In this document: positions 15,703 through 24,407 of the stretch, in pieces | Numbering within the stretch: position 1 is the stretch's first letter | Layout: every line of letters begins with the position of its first letter | Assembly (NCBI GenBank): GCA_020832235.1 | Contig: JAFIEZ010000017.1 | Location: forward strand, 1-64,000 | Source: Bacteroidota bacterium | Lineage (GTDB): Bacteria; Bacteroidota; Rhodothermia; Balneolales; HLUCCA01 | Length of the DNA stretch: 64,000 bases | Reading direction: 5' to 3' | Position numbers and translations under genes: made by a program | The notes under the pieces: generated by a model | Database searches by the model: none | Told to the model about the DNA's origin: nothing | Seen by the model: only the letters and a program-made list of their open reading frames with translations

Positions 15703-15839
15703 GTGCACATAACCCCGGACGAGAAGTTCATCCTACAGCTACAACTCATTCCTGTGAAGCTGAAACAGGATGTGATCTGCCAGAAACGCCTAATTTAGAC
15801 AGCAACTTACGGCACAAATTGAAATCGGAGGTGCTGTAA
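15699..15839 (+). CDS. Small frame linking the two fluoride channel genes
   Basis: 46 codons. Its ATG overlaps the first crcB stop (ATGA), and its TAA overlaps the second crcB start (TAATG). It is hydrophilic, rich in H, T and E, with two cysteines, and resembles nothing I know. The exact fit between both genes suggests it is translated, at least as a coupling leader for the second subunit. It could equally be the remnant of a longer gene. Confidence 0.4.
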   Translation: MSAHNPGREVHPTATTHSCEAETGCDLPETPNLDSNLRHKLKSEVL

Positions 15840-16246
15840 TGTCGAGAATTAAGCAGCACCTGTCCGCTTTAGGCTGGGTCGCCGCAGGCGGCATGATCGG
15901 AGCGCTGCTCCGCCACGGGACCAATCAACTGGTTATTACCGCTTTCGGCATGCAGTGGATATACCTATCGACCTCCTTCGAGAACATCTTCGGCAGTTTT
16001 CTGATGGGATTTCTGTTCACGCGTCTCACCGGTTCCGGACATAAACGCGACTGGCTCGGACACTTCCTGCTCGTAGGTATGATTGGCAGCTACACCACGT
16101 ACTCGGGCTTCGGTGTGCAAAGCATCACACTGATACAGGAATCAGCCCCCCTTTTCCTGCTCTACTTTTTCGGTCAGGTTTTCGGCGGACTCATCGCCGT
16201 TCTCGGCGGTATCAGACTGGCAGAACAGCTCAAATCCGCAGATTAA
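15839..16246 (+). CDS. crcB: Fluoride channel subunit CrcB/FluC (second of pair)
   Basis: 135 residues, four transmembrane helices. It keeps G-G-M-I-G-A-L-L-R, N-I-F-G-S-F-L-M-G and G-S-Y-T-T-Y-S-G-F-G. The last differs from the first subunit's T-T-F-S-T-F-S, since one phenylalanine of the box is tyrosine and a threonine is glycine. Asymmetric loss of pore residues is typical of heterodimeric two-gene FluC systems, so the two products probably work together. It is convergent with the gene at 16259. Confidence 0.88.
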   Translation: MSRIKQHLSALGWVAAGGMIGALLRHGTNQLVITAFGMQWIYLSTSFENIFGSFLMGFLFTRLTGSGHKRDWLGHFLLVGMIGSYTTYSGFGVQSITLIQESAPLFLLYFFGQVFGGLIAVLGGIRLAEQLKSAD

Positions 16247-16258
16247 GCGCAAATAGGC

Positions 16259-16660
16259 TCACCGCAGGTTTCTTCCCGCGCGTTTGAGCCGCTCCTGACG
16301 TATTTTCAACTCAAACATTTCCAACTCAATCCACTCGTTCACCTTGGGTCGCAAAAACATCATGAAAAGTACCAGGGCGAGTACGGTAAAATGTATGATT
16401 AGTGATCCTTTCAGGGATAGTATGGATACCATTCCGGCATTCATCGCCACTGCCGCCACTAGTAAGGACACAAAAAACAGTACCCATCGCCATTTCTTCA
16501 TCTGAAACAACAAATACAGCACATAGGGTGTGCATAACACATTGAGAATTATGACGAAAGAAACGGCATGCCGCCAAAGCACCGGCATATTGAACGCATC
16601 TTCCACAATGGGTGGGGGTGATAAATTCAATACCCGATAGAGCTTGTTGAGGTTTGTCAT
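16259..16660 (-). CDS. Small membrane protein of unknown function
   Basis: 133 residues with three hydrophobic segments (about 32-52, 57-77, 83-100) and a charged C-terminal helix (E-W-I-E-L-E-M-F-E-L-K-I-R-Q-E-R). No family recognised. It lies 15 bp downstream of the sugar dehydrogenase gene on the same strand and may be co-transcribed with it. Confidence 0.6.
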   Translation of the reverse strand: MTNLNKLYRVLNLSPPPIVEDAFNMPVLWRHAVSFVIILNVLCTPYVLYLLFQMKKWRWVLFFVSLLVAAVAMNAGMVSILSLKGSLIIHFTVLALVLFMMFLRPKVNEWIELEMFELKIRQERLKRAGRNLR

Positions 16661-16675
16661 GGTGGGATGCAGATG

Positions 16676-17968
16676 TTAATCCGGTACAATACGCAGCAAT
16701 CGACCGTTCGATTCGTCGGTGAGCACATACAAATATCCGTCGGGACCTTCGCGCACATCACGCACCCGGGCTCCGATCGTGAGTTTTTCCTCGCCGACAA
16801 CCGAGGTTTCATTGAGGATGATACGGCGAACCTCGCCACTTGCCAAACCACCGCTGAAAAGATTCCCCTGCCACTGCGGGAACGCCTCCCCATGATAAAC
16901 GGTGAGTCCGCTGGGAGCCTGAGCGGGCGTCCAGACCAGGTGTGGATCTACCATGCCCGCTTTGGATGTCCGACGCGTAATGCGGGTATAATGATATTCC
17001 CGGCTATACGTCACTTCCGGCCAGCCGTAGTTGCCTCCGGCAACCAGCAGATTAAGTTCGTCTCCACCCCGCGCGCCGTGTTCGTTAGCCCACACATGGC
17101 CCGTCACCGGATCAACAGTGAGACCCTGAATATTACGATGTCCGTAGGTCCAGATTTCGGGGAGAGCGCTTAATTCCGGAGTGCTTCCTGCATTTGTTGT
17201 CGATTCAGCCGACGGACCACTGCCCGCAATAACGGCCCCGGATGCCTGCTGCGATGCATCCCCAGCTTCAGACTGCGGCAAGTTGGTTGAACCACTAATT
17301 AGAGGAACCAATAGGTTGTCACCCTCCGATGCAGCAAGGACTGGTCGACCATCTTCGGTGAGGCGCACCACCGTGCCCAGGTGGTTATCGTTGTTTTGAG
17401 CCTGTTCGCGTATCCATCCCCCATCGAAACGAATGTAGTTCCCCCCGTCCGCAACGCTCACGAGCATGGTCGTGTCGGGAAGCCAGGCCATGCGCGAGCC
17501 AAAATGTTGGTTTCCGCTCTTGGCCACGTTCGTTTCAAACAGCACCTGAACATCGCTCAACGCCCCATCCGAAAACATCCCACGGGCAAGCGTGGTTCGA
17601 TTAGCATCATCGTTGCCGGCGGCATAGGTGAGGTAAACGAATCCGTTTTCGGCAAAATCAGGATGGATGGTGACATCCAGCAGCCCGGCTTGTCCATCAG
17701 CAAACACAGCCGGCACACCGCTCACAGGTTCTCGCTGCAACTCTCCATCACGCACCCATCGAAGCCTGCCCGGACGTTCGGTAATGAGCATATCGGTGTC
17801 ATTCAGCCAAACCACCGCCCACGGATGTTCAAGTCCGTCGAGCACCGTTTCCACCTGCCAGCCCGAGGCTTCGGGAACATCACCCGACACGCGTGCCGGT
17901 CCCTCGGGAGCTTTGCAGGCCGTAATGGTTAACAAGAGAATGAACAAGGCGGTATACAGGATTTTCAT
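16676..17968 (-). CDS. PQQ-dependent sugar dehydrogenase-like lipoprotein
   Basis: 430 residues from the ATG at 17968, chosen because it places a lipoprotein signal at the start (L-L-L-T-I-T-A-C, C18). The remainder is the glucose/sorbosone dehydrogenase six-bladed propeller: L-E-H-P-W-A-V-V-W-L near the start, R-P-G-R-L-R-W-V, H-P-D-F-A-E-N-G-F-V-Y, the catalytic-histidine region N-Q-H-F-G-S-R-M, Y-G-H-R-N-I-Q-G-L and N-E-H-G-A-R-G-G-D-E-L-N. Relatives oxidise aldoses in the periplasm using PQQ. A low-complexity insert rich in S, A and G (about 45 residues) interrupts the propeller between N-L-L-V-P-L and L-P-E-I-W-T-Y-G-H-R, a likely surface loop. Confidence 0.88.
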   Translation of the reverse strand: MKILYTALFILLLTITACKAPEGPARVSGDVPEASGWQVETVLDGLEHPWAVVWLNDTDMLITERPGRLRWVRDGELQREPVSGVPAVFADGQAGLLDVTIHPDFAENGFVYLTYAAGNDDANRTTLARGMFSDGALSDVQVLFETNVAKSGNQHFGSRMAWLPDTTMLVSVADGGNYIRFDGGWIREQAQNNDNHLGTVVRLTEDGRPVLAASEGDNLLVPLISGSTNLPQSEAGDASQQASGAVIAGSGPSAESTTNAGSTPELSALPEIWTYGHRNIQGLTVDPVTGHVWANEHGARGGDELNLLVAGGNYGWPEVTYSREYHYTRITRRTSKAGMVDPHLVWTPAQAPSGLTVYHGEAFPQWQGNLFSGGLASGEVRRIILNETSVVGEEKLTIGARVRDVREGPDGYLYVLTDESNGRLLRIVPD

Positions 17969-18082
17969 AGGATTGGAGGGGTTTACCATGTCAATTTGAC
18001 TACGTTTACTTCACTAAATTAAAAGAATATATTGCTACGAAGTTAACGTAAAAAACGCACCCATACATTCCACTCCGGAACC

Positions 18083-18259
18083 ATGAACCTTGAAATCCTC
18101 CGCGATTTCTGTCTTTCACTGCCGGAAACCGAAGAAAAACTGCCGTTCGATGAAAATACATTGGTTTTCTACGTAGCCGGCAAGATGTTCTGCGCAACCG
18201 ACATCAACGATTTCGAAAGCATCAATGTGAAGGGTCTTTTTTTACGGCAAAATCAATAA
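18083..18259 (+). pseudogene. Truncated MmcQ/YjbR family protein
   Basis: 58 codons matching the start of MmcQ/YjbR (DUF419) proteins: M-N-L-E-I-L-R-D-F-C-L-S-L-P, P-F-D-E-N-T-L-V-F-Y-V, K-M-F-C-A-T-D-I-N-D-F-E-S-I-N-V-K. The family normally continues for about 60 more residues (C-D-P-E and onward). Here the match ends at a T-run (18236-18243) and the frame stops soon after; the missing half is not found downstream. A 5' gene remnant, probably non-functional. Confidence 0.65.
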
Positions 18260-18306
18260 CCTCTGGATGTGACTCCGGCGCAGATTTCTTGCAAAGAAAG
18301 CTAAAT

Positions 18307-18347
18307 ATGACTACCCTTTATAGTCATCACATGAAATAAATAGTCAT
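18307..18347. promoter_or_regulatory. Operator-like repeats before Phd/VapC
   Basis: ATGACTA (18307-18313) and TAGTCAT (18321-18327) form a perfect inverted repeat with 7-bp spacing. A third half-site TAGTCAT (18341-18347) lies just before the antitoxin ATG. Phd-type antitoxins bind such sites in their own promoters. Confidence 0.55.
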
Positions 18348-18348
18348 T

Positions 18349-18576
18349 ATGAAGAAAACCGTATCTGTAACCGAATTTAAAGCGCACTGTCTCGAAATCA
18401 TTCGCGAGGTACAGGAGGAAGCTGTTTCATACGCTATTACCAAACACAATAAGGTTGTTGCCGAATTGAACAAACCTGCTGAGTCTGAAAAAACGGAGAA
18501 CAAGCTCAAGAACTCCATCATCTATGAGGGTGATCTTATTAGTCCAATCGAGGATGAATGGGAGGCGAATGCGTGA
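18349..18576 (+). CDS. Phd/YefM family antitoxin
   Basis: 75 residues. The N-terminal Phd fold is clear: V-S-V-T-E-F-K-A-H-C-L-E-I-I-R-E-V, then the I-T-K-H-N-K-V-V-A-E-L strand. The C-terminal tail is short and acidic (I-E-D-E-W-E). It should bind DNA near its own start and neutralise the VapC toxin, whose GTG start overlaps its stop by four bases (GTGA). Confidence 0.88.
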   Translation: MKKTVSVTEFKAHCLEIIREVQEEAVSYAITKHNKVVAELNKPAESEKTENKLKNSIIYEGDLISPIEDEWEANA

Positions 18577-18968
18577 ATAGTACGGTAATTTTAGACACAC
18601 ATGTCCTACTTTGGCATGTTTCAGAATCTGAGAAGTTATCCCCCGCTGCAATCACAACAATCGGAGCCGCACAAACTATCGCCGTAAGTACGATATCGGC
18701 ATGGGAGGTTGGTATGTTGGTGGAAAAAGGCAGATTATCGCTTTCATATGATATATCGGACTGGGTCGAAATAGCAGGTACATTACCCCGAATTCAATGG
18801 ATTCCGGTTGATACCAAAATTGCTTTGCGATCAACAAGGTTACCTGGATTATTTCATAAAGATCCGGCTGACCGAATAATTACAGCCACAGCATTGACGT
18901 TGGGTGCAAAACTCATCACCGCTGACTCGAAACTCCACGAATATATGCACATTCAGACGGTCTGGTGA
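18573..18968 (+). CDS. VapC-like PIN-domain toxin
   Basis: 131 residues from a GTG at 18573, preferred over the ATG at 18558 because it gives the usual PIN start V-I-L-D-T-H-V-L-L-W. The acidic metal-binding positions are present: D8 in L-D-T-H, E in S-A-W-E-V-G, D in D-P-A-D-R-I-I and D in I-T-A-D-S. These proteins cleave tRNA or mRNA. It is the fifth toxin-antitoxin-like pair in the first 19 kb, and the only one outside the secreted-protein array. Confidence 0.88.
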   Translation: MNSTVILDTHVLLWHVSESEKLSPAAITTIGAAQTIAVSTISAWEVGMLVEKGRLSLSYDISDWVEIAGTLPRIQWIPVDTKIALRSTRLPGLFHKDPADRIITATALTLGAKLITADSKLHEYMHIQTVW

Positions 18969-18982
18969 CCCGGCACCCTTAA

Positions 18983-21679
18983 TTAGTCTGCCTTAAACCT
19001 CCCAATAATCCACTTCTCCAGCTCTACGGCAAAGAAAACGGCCACCCCTGCAGCCAGCGGATACATCCATCCTATAAGCCCCGGGGCTTCGGTTGCGAAG
19101 AAGGTGTTCATGAAGGGTGCATACACGAAGGCCAGTTGCAGCAGGATTAATCCCCCGGCTGCCATGAAGGCATAACGGTTGGCAAAGAATCCTTTGCTTA
19201 AACTCGGCAGCTGAATGCGTCGACAGTTAAACAGGTAGAATAGCTGTCCCGCCACCAGGGTATTCACTCCGACCGTTCTGGCCGCAGCTTCGCTCATCCC
19301 CGCATCTTTCATCATGGTGAACATCCACAGGGTGAGTCCACCAATAATTACCGAAACAAAGGTAATCCTCCACATGAACAACCCTCCCAAAATGGGCTCG
19401 TCGTTGCCGCGGGGACGGCGTTTCATGACGTCGTTTTCCATGGGCTCGAAGGATAGGGCCAGGGCCAGGGTAACGGCGGTGACCATATTTACCCAGAGTA
19501 TCTGTGCGGGAGTGATCGGCATCACAATCCCCAAAAGCACCGCGGCCATAAGCACCAGGGCTTCGGCGCCGTTTGTGGGCAAAATGAACAGCAAGGCCTT
19601 GCGTATGTTGTCATACACGGTTCGACCTTCCTCGATGGCGTTTACGATGGAGGCAAAGTTGTCGTCGGCAAGAACCATTTCGGAGGCGTCTTTGGTGACT
19701 TCCGTTCCCTTGATGCCCATCGCGATGCCGATGTTGGCTTTTTTCAGGGCGGGAGCGTCGTTCACGCCGTCGCCGGTCATGGCTACGAGCTTGCCGTTGG
19801 CCTGAATAGCTGTCACGAGCCGGAGCTTGTGCTCGGGACTGGTTCGGGCGTACACGTCGTATTCATCTACGATGTTACGCAGTTCTTCGTCGCTCATATC
19901 TTGAAGTTCGGCGCCGGTGATGGCTTTTTCTCCGTCGCCGATGCCGATTTCCTTGCCTATGGCCCGGGCGGTGATGGCATGGTCTCCGGTGATCATTTTA
20001 ACGGTCACCCCGGCTTCATGGCACTCCCGCACCGCGTCGATGACTTCATCCCGCGGTGGATCAATAATTCCGACTACGCCAAGGAATATTTTGCGCTGTT
20101 CGATGTCTTCTTTGCGGAGCTCTTGCCGGTCGCTGGGGGCATATGCCACGCCGAGTAAACGCTGCCCTTTGCCGGCGATTTCATCCATTTTCGCCTCCCA
20201 GTAGCTGCGGTCGATAGACGCTTCGCCCTCGCCGGTGAGCTGACGGTCGCACATGTCCATTACCCGCTCGGGAGCACCGGTCATGAATACGAATCGCTCT
20301 CCGTCGGCATCGTTCAGGGTGGCCATATATTTATGGTCCGACTCAAACGGAATGGTATCAATACGTTTGGGCTTGAAATCCCCGAATCCGCCTTTGCGGC
20401 TGAGGGCGAGCATGGCTCCCTCGGTTGGTGCGCCGGTGAGTATCCAGCTGCCGGACTCATCTTTCGTGATTTCGGCGTTGTTGCTGGCACGTGCGGCGCG
20501 AAGCAGCTGACTCAAAACGGTGTCTTCCTCAGGGTTCACCGTTTCGCCATCGATTAGAATAGATCCTTCCGGTGCATAACCTGTGCCCTCAATCGTGTAT
20601 AGACGGTCGGCGGTGAGGATGGTGCGGGCGGTCATCTCGTTGCGGGTGAGGGTTCCGGTTTTATCGGAGCAAATGACGTTTACCGCGCCCAGGGTTTCTA
20701 CCGAAGGCAGCCTCCGAATAATGGCATTGCGCGATGCCATACGCTGCACCCCGATGGCCAGGGTGATGGTCATAATAGCGGGAAGTCCCTCCGGGATGGA
20801 GGCAACGACCAGTCCGATGGCGATGAGGAAGAGCTCGTCAATGGCGTAATCCCGGAAATAGTAGCCGAAGGCGAAAAAGGCGCCGGTTACGCCGAGAATC
20901 ACCACCGACAGCCACTTGCCAAAGCGCTCAATTTGTTGCAGCAGCGGTGTGGTCATTTCTTCCACATCCGATATCATCTGGTTGATTTTGCCGATTTCGG
21001 TGTCGGCTCCGGTGGCAGTGACCACCCCGGTTCCTTTACCATAAATCACAACCGTGCCTGAGTAGGCCATGCTGAGACGGTCGCCCAGAACCGCGTTTTC
21101 ATCCACCGTATCGGGGGACTTCTCCACGGGCTCCGATTCGCCGGTAAGCGGGGCTTCTTCCACGCGGAAATCGCGGGACTCGATAATGCGGAGGTCGGCC
21201 GGCACTTTGTCGCCCGATTTCAGTAAAACAATATCGCCGGGGACCAGCTCCTCGGCCGGAACCGTCTGTTTTTTCCCGTCGCGCAGCACAATGGCTTCCA
21301 GCGAGAGCATATTTCGAATACTATCGAGGGCTTTCTCGGCCTTGCCCTCCTGTACAAATCCGATCGCGGCGTTGATGATAATCACCGCCAGAATCACCCA
21401 GGTATCAATCCAATGTCCGAGCAGGGCCGTAATCACGGCTGCTACCATGAGCACGTAAATCAGCACATTATGAAACTGGGAGAGCAGGCGTTGCAAGGTG
21501 GTGCGTTGCTTGCCTTGCGGAATTTCGTTGCGACCGTACGTTTCTATGCGTTTGCCGGCTTCCTCCTTGCTGATCCCCTTCTCGCCGTCTGATTTCAGAT
21601 CGCGTAGCACATCCTGTGTGGATTGTGCGTGCCAGTTCGTTTTTTCGGATGTACTTGATGATTCTGTCTTGCTGCTCAT
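18983..21679 (-). CDS. P2-type cation-transporting ATPase
   Basis: 898 residues with the full P-type layout: N-terminal cytosolic cation-ATPase domain (W-H-A-Q-S-T-Q-D-V), membrane helices 1-2, the actuator motif L-T-G-E-S, the helix-4 ion motif P-E-G-L-P, the phosphorylation site D-K-T-G-T-L-T with D336, T-G-D-H and M-T-G-D-G-V-N-D-A-P in the P domain, and a C-terminal six-helix unit. The size and motifs fit the P2A/P2B calcium pump group (PacL-like); P-E-G-L-P and N-x-x-T-A in helix 6 agree, but sodium or other cations cannot be excluded. Encoded alone, with no regulator beside it. Confidence 0.9.
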   Translation of the reverse strand: MSSKTESSSTSEKTNWHAQSTQDVLRDLKSDGEKGISKEEAGKRIETYGRNEIPQGKQRTTLQRLLSQFHNVLIYVLMVAAVITALLGHWIDTWVILAVIIINAAIGFVQEGKAEKALDSIRNMLSLEAIVLRDGKKQTVPAEELVPGDIVLLKSGDKVPADLRIIESRDFRVEEAPLTGESEPVEKSPDTVDENAVLGDRLSMAYSGTVVIYGKGTGVVTATGADTEIGKINQMISDVEEMTTPLLQQIERFGKWLSVVILGVTGAFFAFGYYFRDYAIDELFLIAIGLVVASIPEGLPAIMTITLAIGVQRMASRNAIIRRLPSVETLGAVNVICSDKTGTLTRNEMTARTILTADRLYTIEGTGYAPEGSILIDGETVNPEEDTVLSQLLRAARASNNAEITKDESGSWILTGAPTEGAMLALSRKGGFGDFKPKRIDTIPFESDHKYMATLNDADGERFVFMTGAPERVMDMCDRQLTGEGEASIDRSYWEAKMDEIAGKGQRLLGVAYAPSDRQELRKEDIEQRKIFLGVVGIIDPPRDEVIDAVRECHEAGVTVKMITGDHAITARAIGKEIGIGDGEKAITGAELQDMSDEELRNIVDEYDVYARTSPEHKLRLVTAIQANGKLVAMTGDGVNDAPALKKANIGIAMGIKGTEVTKDASEMVLADDNFASIVNAIEEGRTVYDNIRKALLFILPTNGAEALVLMAAVLLGIVMPITPAQILWVNMVTAVTLALALSFEPMENDVMKRRPRGNDEPILGGLFMWRITFVSVIIGGLTLWMFTMMKDAGMSEAAARTVGVNTLVAGQLFYLFNCRRIQLPSLSKGFFANRYAFMAAGGLILLQLAFVYAPFMNTFFATEAPGLIGWMYPLAAGVAVFFAVELEKWIIGRFKAD

Positions 21680-21841
21680 GCTAATAGTAATGGGTACCTG
21701 AGTGTTAATACCTTAAAATATATAACCATTATTTTGCAGTAAATGTTGTGTTTCAGGGAATTTCAGTCGATTCGACGGAGTTGATAGGTATGTTCAATAG
21801 ATCATGTGTTGTTCTTATAGACTCTCCACGATACTTCATCC

Positions 21842-24238
21842 ATGCCAATCCAAAACCGCATTTACCTCGACGCTACTACACTATGCGCCACGCACAGCGG
21901 TACAGGTGTGTACACACAACACATGCTTCATTATTTGCAAAGCCGGGAGGATGTTGACCTAGAAATAGGACTTCGCAGCAGCTATGTGAAATCCTCCGGA
22001 ATCAACTTGCAAGGTCCAGACACCACGATTTTTCCACTACCCGAAAATCCTCACATTGCGCTGAATGCCAGTCTGGCCGGTAACCGCATTCGCTCCCGGG
22101 CTTCAGCGGCCATATTTCCGAATTATTTCATGCCTCCCAGCTGGCCAACACCCGCGGCTGTAACTATACATGACGTGTCGTTTATTACCCATCCGCAGTT
22201 TTACAGCCGAAAAATGCGTTGGTGGTATACATCCCGCATACGCCATACCGTGAACAACGCCTCACTTATTCTTACCGTGAGCGAAGCTTCAAAATCACTC
22301 ATTAATAAGCACTTGGGCATCTCCCGCGACCGTATCATGGTGCATCCGCCCACACCCGCACGCGAGCTTAACGCCCGAAACTACCCCTCCTCCCCCCATC
22401 CGCGACCTTACCTCCTGTATATCGGCAATCTGGAGCCCAAAAAGAACATTCTGAACATGCTGGAGGCGTTCGAAATGGCACATGCGCCCGAATTCGACCT
22501 TATTCTAATCGGGAAAATCCATGCCGGCACACCCGAGTGGCGAAATAAATTACAGTCTACTATTGATGCAAACCCCCGAATTCACCATGCCGGATATCTT
22601 GAAGCACGCCTGCGCGACAACTATCTCTGTAACGCTGCGGGATTGCTGCAATGTTCGCACGTCGAAGGATTTGGCATAACCCTGCTGGATGCACAGGCCA
22701 ATGGTATTCCGGTAATTATTTCCAGGGATACCGCAATGCAGGAAGTTTCCGGCGGATTCGCCCTCACCGTGGATGAAACCCGTCCAACCGCCATTGCAGA
22801 CGGGATTTCAGCGCTGATTGCAGATCGCGATCCATCAACCCGCCCGTGCGTTAAGCTCGCCCATTCTCATGCTATAAACACATATGCGCATATCCGAATA
22901 AACGAAAATCTTCACGAAATTACCGATCGACTGCTCCGGCACCAACACGTTGCGTTTCCTTACGGTAATTATGCTGCTACAGGCACATTCGTTAAATCAG
23001 CACGTAATAATGAAATCTTCGAAAAACCGAACGTTTCCTGTACGACTCGTGCAATCAATAGAAGAGATGCATCGGCTGGGTTTGAAATAAATACTCCAAA
23101 GCAATCCAGCATTCCGCATGAAGCCAGCAATGAACAACATGCCATTACCTCGGCCATAGCATACTCGGCGGTTTTCGGTGGACCGGTGGGCATTGACAAA
23201 CTCCATCAGTCCGTGCCATTTCAGCAAATACAGCGCGATCGTTTTGATGAAGTTTTGCAACATGTGCTGTTATCCTTGTTTCCGCTGGTCAGAAAGCGAG
23301 GTGTACAACTTCACTTCACTCCTCTGATACGCGCCTGGCGAGGAGACCGCGATTCTGACGAATCTACCGTGGAAGTCAGGCCTCGGAGAGGGGCTGGTCA
23401 TACCCTACGTACGAAACACGCTTCACATACCCGAGGAGACAAATACTCAGTTACTACTCATGTAACAGACAATGAATTCACCGAAGAAGCCTGCATCATC
23501 CGTAAAAGACATCATACCTTGTTGCGTCGACTCGGAAGCCTGCCCTGGATCAAAGCCCTGTACTATTCCGGAGGCACGGCGCATCAGCAGTCCGGCACCC
23601 CGCGTGAAGACCTCGACATATTTGTAGTCGCCGCCCGAAACCGGGTCTGGCTGGCGTGGCTGAGCACAAAGCTTCTCGGTGGCACTTCCACAACTACCCG
23701 CTTGTGTGCCAACTATTTGGTGGATGAAGATGCCCAGGAAATCACCTGGCAGCAGGACTTCTATACGGCTCATCAGCTGTTGTTTTTGAGACAAATTGTG
23801 CGAAAGCCCGGGGTTCAGCACATCCGTGAAGCAAACGATTTCGTGTACGAGTACTTCCCGAATGTTCCGAGATTCACCAGCAATCTGACGAGTCAAAACC
23901 TGGCAAAAACAGGCACGGATATCAATAGTTCTTCAGGTGCACGAGATATCAACAGGGCTTCAAGTGCACGAGATAAAGGTATCATAGCCCGCATCGGTAG
24001 CGCCATTAACACCTTTATTTTCGCACTTACCCATCTCTGGTGGAAAACCACCCATCGAAACAGTGGTTACGGAGGCATGTTGTGGGACTTGCATCGCATC
24101 AAGCTGCATACAAACGACCATCGACCGGCTATCTACAAGCGCTACAGTCAGTTGTTGCATCAATGTGAGGAGCTCACCGGGTCTCCGGAACGAGATCAGA
24201 GGCGTCGCGCCAGCCAAAAATACTATCAGAACGTCTGA
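21842..24238 (+). CDS. Fusion of GT4-type glycosyltransferase and nucleotidyltransferase-like protein
   Basis: 798 residues. Residues about 1-370 are a GT-B glycosyltransferase of family 4: I-Y-L-D-A-T at the start, S-G-T-G-V-Y, I-H-D-V-S-F, Y-I-G-N-L-E-P-K-K-N-I, G-Y-L-E, and the donor-site stretch C-S-H-V-E-G-F-G-I-T-L-L-D-A-Q-A-N-G-I-P-V. A variable linker follows. From about 440 comes a second protein type: a helical region (A-Y-S-A-V-F-G-G-P-V-G-I-D-K-L-H) and a nucleotidyltransferase-like motif G-G-T-A-H, then E-D-L-D-I-F-V-V (about 590-597). In relatives I know of, these are usually separate proteins. Cytoplasmic; likely acts in surface polysaccharide or glycolipid synthesis. The role of the second half is unknown. 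Confidence 0.75.
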   Translation: MPIQNRIYLDATTLCATHSGTGVYTQHMLHYLQSREDVDLEIGLRSSYVKSSGINLQGPDTTIFPLPENPHIALNASLAGNRIRSRASAAIFPNYFMPPSWPTPAAVTIHDVSFITHPQFYSRKMRWWYTSRIRHTVNNASLILTVSEASKSLINKHLGISRDRIMVHPPTPARELNARNYPSSPHPRPYLLYIGNLEPKKNILNMLEAFEMAHAPEFDLILIGKIHAGTPEWRNKLQSTIDANPRIHHAGYLEARLRDNYLCNAAGLLQCSHVEGFGITLLDAQANGIPVIISRDTAMQEVSGGFALTVDETRPTAIADGISALIADRDPSTRPCVKLAHSHAINTYAHIRINENLHEITDRLLRHQHVAFPYGNYAATGTFVKSARNNEIFEKPNVSCTTRAINRRDASAGFEINTPKQSSIPHEASNEQHAITSAIAYSAVFGGPVGIDKLHQSVPFQQIQRDRFDEVLQHVLLSLFPLVRKRGVQLHFTPLIRAWRGDRDSDESTVEVRPRRGAGHTLRTKHASHTRGDKYSVTTHVTDNEFTEEACIIRKRHHTLLRRLGSLPWIKALYYSGGTAHQQSGTPREDLDIFVVAARNRVWLAWLSTKLLGGTSTTTRLCANYLVDEDAQEITWQQDFYTAHQLLFLRQIVRKPGVQHIREANDFVYEYFPNVPRFTSNLTSQNLAKTGTDINSSSGARDINRASSARDKGIIARIGSAINTFIFALTHLWWKTTHRNSGYGGMLWDLHRIKLHTNDHRPAIYKRYSQLLHQCEELTGSPERDQRRRASQKYYQNV

Positions 24239-24330
24239 GGGGACCTTGAAGAGGTCGCCAATAGAATAAGGCGCACCCGCCGTGATAGCTTCGGAGATAT
24301 ACTAACTCATAAGCCGTCATAGTCGTAACC

Positions 24331-24407
24331 AAGCCTCCTTAAGCGGTCCTTACCAGAGCTTCCTTGTGCGGGCCTTATCAAAACGTCATTATGCGGCCCC
24401 TACCAAA
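24331..24407. repeat. 26-bp degenerate tandem repeats at the 3' end of the kinase gene
   Basis: Units at 24331-24356, 24357-24382 and 24383-24407. Read on the minus strand each has the form 'TGGTA(A/G)GG-CCGC', and the first on that strand contains the kinase gene's own stop codon (TTTGGTAG). The following units carry TGATAAGG and TGGTAAGG at the same place. This is the same kind of stop-spanning duplication seen after several other genes here. Confidence 0.65.
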
